Positions 26,817-35,010 of a stretch of DNA of 64,000 nucleotides are shown piece by piece; within the stretch, counting starts at the first letter, position 1, and every line of letters starts with the position of its first letter. A program made the translations under genes and the position numbers. The stretch is from Streptomyces albus subsp. chlorinus (GTDB lineage: Bacteria > Actinomycetota > Actinomycetes > Streptomycetales > Streptomycetaceae), in NCBI RefSeq assembly GCF_013302895.1, contig NZ_VJOK01000001.1, positions 2,914,600 through 2,978,599 of the forward strand, read 5' to 3'. Under the pieces are notes generated by a model. It worked only from the letters and a program-made list of their open reading frames with translations. It was not told the origin of the DNA and ran no database searches.

Positions 26817-27818
26817 GTGCCGGGGCAGACGGAGAGCGGGGGCGTCCCGGTACGGACGGCCGCCCGGCACCAGGCCGTCGAACTGCTGCGGCACGCGGTC
26901 GGCTACGCGCTGGGCACCGCCCAGGCCGTGACGCCCGCACTGCTGGACCGGCCGACACCGTGCGCGGAGTGGGACCTGCGCCGGCTGATGTCCCACCTGG
27001 ACGACTCCCTGGCGGCGCTGCACGAGGGCATCGCCGACGGCGCGGTGGCCCTGCACCCGCCGGGGGGCGGCACGGCGCCGCGACCGGGAGGGCACGGGGC
27101 CCGGGAGGGGACGGTCCCATACCCTCCCGGGCCGACACCCGCCTCCGGGGCGGGCCCCGCCGCGACCACCTCGGACGGCGGCCCGGCGACCGCTCCCGGG
27201 ACCGGACGCGGGACCGGGACCGGGACCGGGTTCAGGATCGGGACCGGCCCGGACTCGACGGGCGGGCCCCAAACCGGGCCCACGGACGGGACCGGACGCG
27301 GGACCGGGGCCGGGGCCGGACCCACAACCGGGGCCGGGACCACATCAGGGACCAGGACCGCGACCGGGCAGGAAGCCGTTGCGGCCCACACGACCCACAC
27401 CCACGGGGTCGGCGGGCCCCACGGGATCGCCGGGGACAACACGGCCGACGAGGTGCGGAGGGTCCACGGGGCCGACCCGGCGGGGGTCTTCAGGAGGCGG
27501 GCCGCGCGTCTGCTGGGGGCCTGGGCCGCCGCGCCGGGGCGCGAACTGCTCACGGTGGCCGACGCGCCGCTGACGGCGACGGCCCTGGCGCTGACGGGCG
27601 CGGTGGAGCTGGCCGTGCACGGCTGGGACATCGCGCAGGCCACCGGCCGGCCGGACCGCCCGGTGCCCGCACCGCTGGCCGCCCGGCTGCTGCCGGTAGC
27701 CCGGCAGCTGGTGCCCCACGAGGGGGCCCGGCCACCGCTGTTCGCCCCCGAGGTCCCGGTGCCGCGCGACGCGCCCCCGGGGGACAGACTGCTGGCCTTC
27801 CTCGGCCGGGTGCCGTAG
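26817..27818 (+). CDS. DinB/TIGR03086-like metal-binding protein with a disordered insertion
   Basis: The ends match the TIGR03086/maleylpyruvate isomerase N-terminal family: CAEWDLRRLMSHLDDSL near residue 45 and ALTGAVELAVHGWDIAQATGRP near 265 supply the metal-site His/Glu residues of a four-helix bundle. Between about 80 and 205 is a Gly/Thr/Pro-rich insertion (TGRGTGTGTG type), making it 333 aa against the usual about 200. GTG start four bases after the VOC gene. Thiol-dependent transferase relatives exist, but the substrate is unknown. Confidence 0.78.
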   Translation: MPGQTESGGVPVRTAARHQAVELLRHAVGYALGTAQAVTPALLDRPTPCAEWDLRRLMSHLDDSLAALHEGIADGAVALHPPGGGTAPRPGGHGAREGTVPYPPGPTPASGAGPAATTSDGGPATAPGTGRGTGTGTGFRIGTGPDSTGGPQTGPTDGTGRGTGAGAGPTTGAGTTSGTRTATGQEAVAAHTTHTHGVGGPHGIAGDNTADEVRRVHGADPAGVFRRRAARLLGAWAAAPGRELLTVADAPLTATALALTGAVELAVHGWDIAQATGRPDRPVPAPLAARLLPVARQLVPHEGARPPLFAPEVPVPRDAPPGDRLLAFLGRVP

Positions 27819-27863
27819 GGGTCTCCGCTCCGGGTGCTGTAGGGGGTTGGGTGGGCGCGGGCC

Positions 27864-28559
27864 TCACGGCCGGTAGACGCACTCCGTCAGGACGCTGCGC
27901 ACACGCCAGCCGAGCGTCTCGTACAGTGCCCGCCCCTGCGGGGTGGCGCCCAGCAGGCCGAGGGTCGCGCCCGCGGCCACGGCGCGGTCGGCGAGCGTAC
28001 GCATCACCACGCTGCCCAGGCCCCGGCGCCGGTGTGCCTCCTCGGTGCTGATCCGGTCCATCACCGCGGCACCGTCGCGCACGGCCATCTGCCCGCGCGC
28101 GGCGGGCTCGCCGGCCGCGTCGTCGATCCGGACGAGGGTGACGCCGTCGCGTGTCTCCACCGTGCGGGCGTAACCGTCGGGCAAGGCGTCCGGTCCGCCG
28201 ACCGCGCGTCCGTGGCCTGTGCCGGGGCCCGCGAGGGTGAGGTCGGCGGTCATCAGGTGGCCGGTTTCCCCGTGGTCCACCTGCCAGCCGTGCGGCAGCC
28301 AGGCGGCGACCTCGTCCGGCTCGGCGAAGACCATGATCCAGGTCTCCGGCACGGTCACCCCGGCGGTGGCCTCGCGCACCGCCTCCTCGTCGGCACGCAG
28401 CAGCACGTGCCGCCCCACGATCCGTGCGGACCCGACGTCCATGTACAGGCCCCACGGCAGCCGGGTGGGCGCGGGGGTGCCCCGCGAGACCGTCCAGCCG
28501 GTGACCCACGTCCTGACCAGAGCGGGGTCCGCGTACCCCACCGCACCGGCGTCGCCCAA
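27864..28559 (-). CDS. GNAT-family N-acetyltransferase
   Basis: The 231-aa protein has a weakly conserved N-terminal half and a GNAT acetyl-CoA core near residue 165 (VMDRISTEEAHRRRGLGSVVMRTLADRA) ending LGLLGATPQGRALYETLGWRV. TTG 28559 is the start because GAGGAGG lies six bases upstream. Substrate unknown. It is convergent with the DinB-like gene. Confidence 0.85.
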   Translation of the reverse strand: MGDAGAVGYADPALVRTWVTGWTVSRGTPAPTRLPWGLYMDVGSARIVGRHVLLRADEEAVREATAGVTVPETWIMVFAEPDEVAAWLPHGWQVDHGETGHLMTADLTLAGPGTGHGRAVGGPDALPDGYARTVETRDGVTLVRIDDAAGEPAARGQMAVRDGAAVMDRISTEEAHRRRGLGSVVMRTLADRAVAAGATLGLLGATPQGRALYETLGWRVRSVLTECVYRP

Positions 28560-28661
28560 TCAGGGCCTCCTCACAGCTGTCGGAAAGGACAGCCGCACAC
28601 AGTAGGGCCGCCGGCCCGCCGAGGGCACCTGGTTTTCACGGACCGGACGGCGCACCCCCCC

Positions 28662-28709
28662 CGCTCCGCGCGTCACTCCACGCCTCGCTCCGCGCGTTAC
28701 TCCGCGAAC
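28662..28709. repeat. 24-base tandem duplication spanning the rpiR-like stop codon
   Basis: Two adjacent 24-base units (28662-28685, 28686-28709), both beginning CGCTCCGCGCGT and about 80% identical; the second includes the stop of the RpiR-family gene. Confidence 0.6.
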
Positions 28710-29548
28710 AGGCCCCGTTCCCCGGCGCGGGCGTCGAACTCCTCCAGCCGCGCCTGCGCGTCGGGCAGCCCGTCGCACATGGCCTCCAGCAGGACGCGCC
28801 CCAGCAGCATGGGGGCGCAGGCGGTGTCGAAGGCCAGGCCCGTACCGACGGCGGCGGGCAGCAGCAGGTCACCGGGGCGGGCGACGGGCGCGAAGGCGCT
28901 GTCGGCGACGGTGACGACGGCCAGCCCCGCCGCGCGCGCCCGCTCCAGCGCCTCCAACGTCTCGCGCGGATGCCGGGGCAGGGCGAAGCACAGCAGCGCG
29001 GTGGCCCCGGCACGGACGCAGCCGTCGAGGCGGTCCTCCAGCATCGAGCCGCCCTCGGTGAGCAGCCGCACATCGGGATGGACCTTTGCCGCGAAGTAGG
29101 AGAAGCCGCTCGCCTGCGCCGCGGCGGCCCGCAGCCCCAGGACGGGCAGCGGGCGCGAGGCGGCCAGCAGCGCGCCGGCGCGCTCGACGGGCGCCGGGTC
29201 CTCCAGCAGTGCGGCCAGGTGCCGCAGGTTCTCGATCTCGGCGTGCACGGCCTGCTGGTACTCGTTGAGGCCGCCGCGCTCCTCGCCCCCCGCGGCGGGC
29301 TCGGTCCCCTCCGCCGGTTCGCTCTCGCGCAGATGGCGGCGGAGCGCCGGGTAGCCGTCGAAACCGAGCGCCACCGCGAACCGGGTGACCGACGGCTGGC
29401 TGACCCCGGCCAGTTCCGCCAGCTCCACACTGGAGAGGAACGGCGCGTCTCCGGCCCGGCGCACCATGCAGTGCGCGATCCGGCGCTGCGTGGGTGTCAG
29501 CCGGTGCCCCTCGAAGAGCTTCAGCAACCGCGCGCTGGCGCTGCTCAT
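28697..29548 (-). CDS. MurR/RpiR-family transcriptional regulator
   Basis: Sugar-phosphate responsive regulator of 283 aa: N-terminal HTH_6 domain (LTPTQRRIAHCMVRR, FLSSVELAELAGVSQPSVTRFAVALGF) and C-terminal SIS domain (about 125-265). ATG 29548 has a GAGAGGTG site. It follows the sugar ABC/dehydrogenase operon on the same strand after a 170-base gap with an inverted repeat, so it may have its own promoter and may regulate that operon. Confidence 0.9.
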   Translation of the reverse strand: MSSASARLLKLFEGHRLTPTQRRIAHCMVRRAGDAPFLSSVELAELAGVSQPSVTRFAVALGFDGYPALRRHLRESEPAEGTEPAAGGEERGGLNEYQQAVHAEIENLRHLAALLEDPAPVERAGALLAASRPLPVLGLRAAAAQASGFSYFAAKVHPDVRLLTEGGSMLEDRLDGCVRAGATALLCFALPRHPRETLEALERARAAGLAVVTVADSAFAPVARPGDLLLPAAVGTGLAFDTACAPMLLGRVLLEAMCDGLPDAQARLEEFDARAGERGLFAE

Positions 29549-29579
29549 CCCGCACCTCTCATTCAGCCCGCTCCTCCCT

Positions 29580-29595
29580 TGCATAACCCTATGCA
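29580..29595 (-). promoter_or_regulatory. Inverted repeat upstream of the RpiR-type regulator
   Basis: TGCATA-ACCC-TATGCA, perfect 6-base arms, 32 bases upstream of the regulator start. It is AT-rich against its surroundings and in operator position, so autoregulation is plausible. Confidence 0.45.
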
Positions 29596-29639
29596 GCGGG
29601 CCCGGCCCGGGCAAGGCGGGACGGAGGCGACACGGGAGA

Positions 29640-29790
29640 CGTCACCCCTGCCCCTCCTCAGACACCTGCCTCTCCTCGATCCGATGCCCCTCCTTTGACC
29701 CTTGCCTCCCCTCGACCCGCTACCCCTCCTCCACCCGCTGCCCCCCTTCGAAGCCCTGCCTCTCCTCCACCCGCTGCCCCTCCTCGAACC
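29640..29790. repeat. Degenerate minisatellite at the end of the Gfo/Idh gene
   Basis: About 150 bases of CCTCCTCxACCCGCTGCC-like units that begin inside the last 24 codons of the dehydrogenase (protein repeats GQRVEE) and continue past its stop at 29720. Confidence 0.6.
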
Positions 29791-31003
29791 AGCGGGCCAG
29801 CTCCGGCGCCACCCTGGCGACCGTCACGGGCCGTCCGCCGTCCCGCAGCGACTCGGTGGCCGCGACCCCGGCGGCCACCGCCTCCCGCGCGGCCACCGGA
29901 CTGGTGTCCGTCCTGCCGCCCTCCCGCACGAACCGCAGGAACTCCGCCACCAGCAGCGGGTCGGAGCCGCCGTGCCCGTCCTCGTCGGGTATCGGCACGG
30001 GGATGACGAGATCGGCGTCGGCACGGTAGCCGCTGCGCCGCTTCCAGACCCGCACCTCGGCGCTCTCGCCGTGGTCCCCGAAGTTCTCCAGCCGGCCCTC
30101 GGTGCCGATGACGGTGTAGTTGCGCCAGTAGTCGGGCGTGTAGTGGCACTGCTGGTAGCTGGCGTGCACCCCGCCCTCCAGGCGCATCACCATCATCGAC
30201 AGGTCCTCCACGTCCACCACCGGGTTGAGACCGGTCAGCGACAGCGGCGGCCAGTTGTTCTCCGGGTCGTACCAGTCCGGCATCACCGCGCCGGGGGGCT
30301 GGCCCGAGCGGTCGGTGATGTCCCCGTAGACGGTCAGCCCGCCCAGCGCCGTGACCCGCTCGGTGTAGGCACCGGCCAGCCAGTGGATGACATCCAGGTC
30401 ATGGGCACCCTTCTGGAGGAGCAGGCCGGTGGTGTTCCGGCGGTCGGCGTGCCAGTCCTTGAAGTAGAAGTCACCGCCGTGGCCCACGAAGTGGCGGCAC
30501 CAGATCGCCTTGACCTCGCCGATCTCGCCGCGCCGTATCAGCTCGCGCATCGTCCGCACCACGGGCATGTGCCGCATGTTGTGGCCCACGTACAGCCGGG
30601 CGCCGCCCGCACGGGCGGCCTCCAGCACGCGGTCGCAGCCCTCCGTGGTGATGGCCAGCGGCTTCTCCACGAAGACGGCGACACCGGCCGCCAGCAGCTC
30701 GCACGCGAGCTGCTCGTGGGTGTGGTCGGGGGTGATGACGAAGACCGCGTCCAGCTCCTCGGCGTCCAGCAGCGCGCGGTGGCCGGCGTACAGGCGCACG
30801 TCGTCGCCGAACCACGCGCGGGCGCGGTCGAACATCCGCGGGGAGGTGTCGACGGCGGCCACCACGCGGGAGCCCTCGCCGGGCCGGTGCGCGTGCCGGG
30901 CGACGGTGGCGCGCAGGCCGAGCCCGATGACGGCCAGGCGCAGCTCGCGGGAGCGGGAGCCGCCGGCTTCGCCGGTCGCCTGGTCCACGGTCGTGTCGGT
31001 CAT
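29720..31003 (-). CDS. Gfo/Idh/MocA-family NAD(P)-dependent oxidoreductase
   Basis: Dehydrogenase of sugars or inositols, 427 aa. Rossmann start LRLAVIGLGLRATVARHA near residue 22, VEKPLAITTEGCD near 115 with the catalytic Lys of the EKP motif, and the C-terminal sheet domain including QKGAHDLDVIHWLAGA with the conserved His. ATG 31003 lies five bases after the permease stop, so it is the fourth gene of the sugar ABC operon and probably acts on the imported sugar. The C-terminus ends in a short repeat. Confidence 0.92.
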   Translation of the reverse strand: MTDTTVDQATGEAGGSRSRELRLAVIGLGLRATVARHAHRPGEGSRVVAAVDTSPRMFDRARAWFGDDVRLYAGHRALLDAEELDAVFVITPDHTHEQLACELLAAGVAVFVEKPLAITTEGCDRVLEAARAGGARLYVGHNMRHMPVVRTMRELIRRGEIGEVKAIWCRHFVGHGGDFYFKDWHADRRNTTGLLLQKGAHDLDVIHWLAGAYTERVTALGGLTVYGDITDRSGQPPGAVMPDWYDPENNWPPLSLTGLNPVVDVEDLSMMVMRLEGGVHASYQQCHYTPDYWRNYTVIGTEGRLENFGDHGESAEVRVWKRRSGYRADADLVIPVPIPDEDGHGGSDPLLVAEFLRFVREGGRTDTSPVAAREAVAAGVAATESLRDGGRPVTVARVAPELARWFEEGQRVEERQGFEGGQRVEEG

Positions 31004-31008
31004 GCTGC

Positions 31009-31881
31009 TCAGCCCTTCATTCCGGAGAAAGCGATGCCCTGGATGAACTGCCGCTGCATCGTGACGAAGACGACGATCACCGGCAGCGTGGCCAGCACGG
31101 AGCCGGCCATCAGCACCGGGTACTCCGTGAGATGCGCGCCCTGGAGCGTGGCCAGCCCGGCCGACAGCGGCATCCTGGACGGGTCGGTGTTGACGACCAG
31201 CGGCCACATCAGGTCGTTCCAGGACCACAGGAAGGTGAGGATGCCCAGCGCCAGCAGCCCGGGGCGGGCCAGCGGCAGGGCGATCCGCCAGAAGACGGTG
31301 AACGGGTTGGCGCCGTCCAGGCGGGCGGCCTCCTCCAGTTCGGCGGGCAGCCCCAGGAAGAACTGGCGCAGCAGGAAGGTGCCGAACGCGCTGAACATGC
31401 CGGGAACCACCAGTGCCTGGAGGGAGTTGAGCCAGCCGAGGTCCTGCATGATCTGGTACTGCGGCAGCAGGAACAGCTGGCCCGGCACCATCAGCACCGC
31501 CAGGAACCCGAGGAAGAGCGCGCCGCGCCCGGGGAAGGGTATGCGGGCGAACGCGTAGGCCGCCATCGAGCACAGCAGCAGTTGCGCGGCCGTGCGCAGC
31601 AGCGTCATCAGCACGGTGTTGACCAGCTGGTCGGTGAACGGGATCGAGGAGAAGACCGTCGCGTAGTTCGACCACTCCCAGTGCTCCGGCAGGATCGTCG
31701 GCGGTACCCGGGTGGACTCCCCGAAGGACTTGAAGGAGGTCAGCACCTGCCACAGCAGCGGGAAGACGGTGATGACCGCCCCCAGGGACAGCACCAGGTG
31801 CGCGGGCCACAGCCGCCCCTCGCGGCGCGTGGGGCGCGGGCGGCGCGGCGGACGCGAGGCGCGCGGGTGCGTCTCAGCCAT
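31009..31881 (-). CDS. Carbohydrate ABC transporter permease (MalG type)
   Basis: Inner-membrane permease subunit of 290 aa with six helices; the EAA loop ELEEAARLDGANPFTVFWRIALPLARP near residue 185 contacts the ATPase. ATG 31881 overlaps the first permease gene by eight bases. No ATPase gene is in the operon, as usual for Streptomyces importers energised by a shared MsiK-type ATPase. Confidence 0.94.
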   Translation of the reverse strand: MAETHPRASRPPRRPRPTRREGRLWPAHLVLSLGAVITVFPLLWQVLTSFKSFGESTRVPPTILPEHWEWSNYATVFSSIPFTDQLVNTVLMTLLRTAAQLLLCSMAAYAFARIPFPGRGALFLGFLAVLMVPGQLFLLPQYQIMQDLGWLNSLQALVVPGMFSAFGTFLLRQFFLGLPAELEEAARLDGANPFTVFWRIALPLARPGLLALGILTFLWSWNDLMWPLVVNTDPSRMPLSAGLATLQGAHLTEYPVLMAGSVLATLPVIVVFVTMQRQFIQGIAFSGMKG

Positions 31882-32887
31882 AGTGGACCCACCTCTTCTG
31901 CAACCGGAACTGGAGGGCGGTCAGTGCCATGATCAGGACGAACAGCACACAGACGATGGCCGCCCCGTACGCGCGCTGGTTGTCGAAGAAGGACTTCTGG
32001 AAGAACAGCATCACGATCGTCTGGCCCTCGCTGTAGGCCGGGTTCGTGACACCCACCGCGGTGTTGGCGCCCAGGATCATGTAGATCAGGTCGAACACCT
32101 GGAGGGACTGGATCACCGACAGCACCGTGGTGAAGAACAGCGTCGGACTCAGCAGCGGCATCGTCACCGAGAAGAACTGCCGTACCCGCCCGGCACCGTC
32201 CAAGGACGCGGCCTCGTAGTAGTCCTGCGGGATGCTCTGCAGCCCGGCCAGCAGCAGGATCATGTTGTAGCCGACGGTCATCCACACGCCCACCGCGGCG
32301 ACCGCGAACCGCACCGCGTCCGGATCGGACACCCAGTAGGTGCCGTCGATGCCGATGGCGTCCAGCGCCTGGTTGAGGATGCCGACGTCGCCGTTGTAGA
32401 GCCACCGCCACACGACCGCCACCGCGGCGGGCATGGTGACCACCGGCAGGAAGTACAGCGTCCGGTACAGCCCGGTGCCGCGCATCCCCCTCAGGTTGAG
32501 CAGCACGGCCAGCACCATCGAGACGGGGATGCCCAGCAGCACCAGCACGGTGTACACCAGGCTGTTGCCCAGCGACTGCCACACCTCGGGGTCGTGCAGC
32601 AGTGTGCGGTAGTTCGCCAGCCCGATCCAGGTGGTGCCGCCGAAGGGGCCCCACTCGGTGAAGCTGAAGTACAGCGTCTGCACCACGGGCCACAGGTAGA
32701 ACACCGCGAGGCCCAGCCCCGCCGGGGCGATCAGCGCGTATCCCCACCACTTGTCGCGGTGCAGGAAACGGCGCTCCCGTTTGCGCAGCGCCCGCTGGCT
32801 GACAGGGGACGCCTCCGGCCCGCCCGGCCGCGCGGACGGAGGCGGTGCCGTGCCCCTGGCCGCACCGGCTTCGACCTCGACGCTCAT
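31874..32887 (-). CDS. Sugar ABC transporter permease (MalF type)
   Basis: Membrane subunit of 337 aa: cytoplasmic N-terminus (1-45), helix WWGYALIAPAGLGLAVFYLW and further helices, EAA loop DYYEAASLDGAGRVRQFFSVTMPLL near residue 230. ATG 32887 overlaps the binding-protein stop as ATGA. Confidence 0.94.
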   Translation of the reverse strand: MSVEVEAGAARGTAPPPSARPGGPEASPVSQRALRKRERRFLHRDKWWGYALIAPAGLGLAVFYLWPVVQTLYFSFTEWGPFGGTTWIGLANYRTLLHDPEVWQSLGNSLVYTVLVLLGIPVSMVLAVLLNLRGMRGTGLYRTLYFLPVVTMPAAVAVVWRWLYNGDVGILNQALDAIGIDGTYWVSDPDAVRFAVAAVGVWMTVGYNMILLLAGLQSIPQDYYEAASLDGAGRVRQFFSVTMPLLSPTLFFTTVLSVIQSLQVFDLIYMILGANTAVGVTNPAYSEGQTIVMLFFQKSFFDNQRAYGAAIVCVLFVLIMALTALQFRLQKRWVHYG

Positions 32888-34164
32888 GCCGTTCCCTCCT
32901 GGGCGAGCAGCTGGTTCATCGCCTTGGTGAGGGCACGCGACACGCTCTCCAGGCTCTCGTTCCCGCTCCACGCCCGGGACAGCAACTGCAGCTCCTTGTG
33001 CGACCATGCGGCGGTGTTGGTGGAGATCGGATACGGCACCGCGTAGGCCACGGCGTCCAGATGGACCTTCAGGTCGAACGTGGGCATCGCGTCGGCCCAC
33101 GGCTGCTGGGTGCCGTTGCGCGCCGGGATGGCCGTGCCGTGCTCGGCCTGGATGAGGGAGCCGTGCTTGCCGGACATGAACCGCACGAAGTCACGGGCCA
33201 GCTCGGGGTGCGGTGTCCTGGCGTACACCACGTTGGCCAGGCCGTGGATGACGCTGGCGCGGCGCCGGCCCCGGGGCAGCGGTGCGACGCCGATCTTCGA
33301 GCGCAGCGCGGGATCGGCCCAGAAGGTGGCCGCGTTGTACGAGCACTCGTAGGTCATGGCGAGCTTGCCCGCCTGGAACATCTGGGTGGGGTCGGTGTCG
33401 GTGAGCTGCTGGAGGCTGGGCGAGGCGCGGTACCGGTGGATCATGTCGATCCACAGCCGGAGCCCCTCCAGGGTCTCCGGGTCGGAGTAGCCGGAGTGCT
33501 TCCGGTCCTTCGACAGCACCCATCCACCGGCCTGCGGGATCGAGTTGTAGTAGTTCTCCTGCGCCCGCACCGGAGCGCCGATCCCGTAGACCCCGCGGCG
33601 CCGGTCGGTGAGGCGCTGGGCGTTGTCGATCAGGTCCTGCCAGGTCCACTTCTCGTCCGGGTGGTCCACACCCGCCCGGTCGAAGAGCTCCTTGTTGAAC
33701 CACAGCGCGACCGTGTCGAAATCCTTCGGCGCCCCGTACTGCGTGCCCTTCCAGCGGTAGAGCCTGGCCAGGTCGGACGGGAAGTCGGCCGGGTCGAGGA
33801 CGGCGTCGTCACCCTCGGTCTCCAGCGGCAGGAGCTGCCCGTTCTCCGCGTAGAGGCCGAAGTTGGGCCCGTTCATCCAGAACACGTCGGGCGCCGAGCC
33901 GCCGGAGCAGGCGGTACGCAGCTTCGTCCAGTACGTGGCGTTGGGGGTGAGCTGCACCTCCACCGTGACGCCCGGCCGGGTGCGCTCGAACTCCTTGGCG
34001 GCCTTCTTCATGGCGGGCACCTGGTAGACGTCCCAGACGCCGTAGGTGAGGTGCCCGCCGCGCCTGCCGGAGGACGAGGAGGCGGGGGGACTGCCGCAGC
34101 CGGCCGCGAACGCCGAGGCGCCGAGCGTCGTCGCGGCGGCTGCGAGGAGCGAACGTCTGCGCAC
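32884..34164 (-). CDS. Extracellular sugar-binding lipoprotein of ABC importer
   Basis: Solute-binding protein of 426 aa. Lipobox AFAAGC puts the lipidated Cys at 23; the RRRSLL start may mark Tat export. The fold of family 1 binding proteins is visible: YGVWDVYQVPAMKKAAKEFERTRPGVTVEV, PDVFWMNGPNF, GAPKDFDTVALWFNKELFD. GTG 34164 has a GGGAGGA site. First gene of the importer operon; the sugar is unknown. Confidence 0.93.
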   Translation of the reverse strand: MRRRSLLAAAATTLGASAFAAGCGSPPASSSSGRRGGHLTYGVWDVYQVPAMKKAAKEFERTRPGVTVEVQLTPNATYWTKLRTACSGGSAPDVFWMNGPNFGLYAENGQLLPLETEGDDAVLDPADFPSDLARLYRWKGTQYGAPKDFDTVALWFNKELFDRAGVDHPDEKWTWQDLIDNAQRLTDRRRGVYGIGAPVRAQENYYNSIPQAGGWVLSKDRKHSGYSDPETLEGLRLWIDMIHRYRASPSLQQLTDTDPTQMFQAGKLAMTYECSYNAATFWADPALRSKIGVAPLPRGRRRASVIHGLANVVYARTPHPELARDFVRFMSGKHGSLIQAEHGTAIPARNGTQQPWADAMPTFDLKVHLDAVAYAVPYPISTNTAAWSHKELQLLSRAWSGNESLESVSRALTKAMNQLLAQEGTA

Positions 34165-34196
34165 GCCGGGGTCCTCCCTTGGAGCCGGATGCCGGA

Positions 34197-34245
34197 AAGC
34201 TATGTGTTCGAAGATGACGCGTCAATATCCGTTTCAATCATCTTC
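34197..34245 (-). promoter_or_regulatory. Promoter and operator of the sugar ABC operon
   Basis: Minus strand TTGACG (34225-34220), 17-base spacer, TAGCTT (34202-34197), giving a start near 34190. A perfect palindrome TGACGCGTCA (34215-34224) overlaps the -35, and GAAGATGA/TCATCTTC arms (34210-34217, 34238-34245) flank it. This is a likely repressor site for a LacI-, ROK- or RpiR-type regulator. Confidence 0.65.
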
Positions 34246-34280
34246 ACGCAGTACAGTGCCCCCTCCGGCGGCGGGAGTCA

Positions 34281-34432
34281 GTAGTGCCAGGGCGAGTGTC
34301 CGCGGTAGTGCCAGGGCGAGCGTCCGCGGCGGGCCCCGGGGCGGCCCGGCACCACCCGCCGGCGGCCGGCCTGTGCCCGCGCCCTCGATCAGGCGGCTGG
34401 GGTTCCCCCGCGGATACTCGCCCTAGCACCAC
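34281..34432. repeat. Two direct and one inverted copy of a 24-base repeat
   Basis: Copies at 34281-34304 and 34305-34328 (one mismatch, head to tail) and an inverted copy at 34409-34432 (21 of 24 match). Core GCCAGGGCGAGTGTCCGCG. The inverted copy could pair with the direct ones across about 80 bases. Confidence 0.65.
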
Positions 34433-34466
34433 TGCCGCCGCCCCGGATCGGCCGTACCGTGAGGGC

Positions 34467-34883
34467 ATGAGCGCACCCGACTCCGAGCTGAAGAAGGAAC
34501 TCGACGCCACCCTGCAGACGCGCAGGGAGCTGGGGCCCGAGTACGAGGACGAGTTGATCGACTCGTTCCTGGAGAAGGTCGAGCAGCGGCTCGACACCGT
34601 GGTCGACAAACGGGTGCGGCGCCAGCTGGCGGAGCAGCAGATGATGGCGGCGCGGGGCACCTCGGCGACGAGACCCCAGCAGACCTCGCCCGTCTACCCC
34701 GACGGACTCGGCGCCCGCCTGGGCCTGGCGGTGGCCTCCCTGGTCCTGGCGATCCCGCTCTCGGCGATCGCCGTCGTCAACGCCGGCATGACGGGGCTCC
34801 TCACCTGCTGGGCCGGCATCGTCGCCGTCAACGCCCTCCAGGCCAGCCGCACCTGGTTCTCCCGAAGAGACGAGAAGCCCTGA
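34467..34883 (+). CDS. Small integral membrane protein with N-terminal coiled coil
   Basis: The 138-aa protein has a charged helical N-terminus (LGPEYEDELIDSFLEKVEQRLDTVVDKRVRRQL) followed by two hydrophobic segments (about 82-102, 106-124) and a basic end. Such proteins are common and uncharacterised in Streptomyces. ATG 34467 follows GTGAGGG. Function unknown. Confidence 0.82.
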   Translation: MSAPDSELKKELDATLQTRRELGPEYEDELIDSFLEKVEQRLDTVVDKRVRRQLAEQQMMAARGTSATRPQQTSPVYPDGLGARLGLAVASLVLAIPLSAIAVVNAGMTGLLTCWAGIVAVNALQASRTWFSRRDEKP

Positions 34884-34955
34884 GCGCCGCGCCGAGCCCC
34901 CGGCGGACGCGCGACGCCCCTCCCCGGGCGGCCTCCGGGAAGGGGCGGGAGCGGA

Positions 34956-34981
34956 GGTGGGGACCGGTCCCGGTCCCCACC
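34956..34981. terminator. Bidirectional hairpin terminator
   Basis: Perfect 12-base arms (34956-34967, 34970-34981) around TC, beginning GGTGGGGACC, between the convergent membrane-protein and cystathionine beta-synthase genes. Confidence 0.8.
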
Positions 34982-35010
34982 GGCCGGACGGGCTCACTGG
35001 GCGGACGGGC

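Larger units (their letters stand above)
34165..34466. other. Divergent intergenic region upstream of the sugar importer
   Basis: Holds the importer promoter-operator (34197-34245) and a cluster of 24-base repeats (34281-34432). No gene seen. Confidence 0.6.

Noticed and set aside
27200-27400. Frameshift or gene boundary in the DinB-like gene
   Set aside because: Frame and third-position GC stay consistent through the repetitive insertion and both ends belong to the same domain family.
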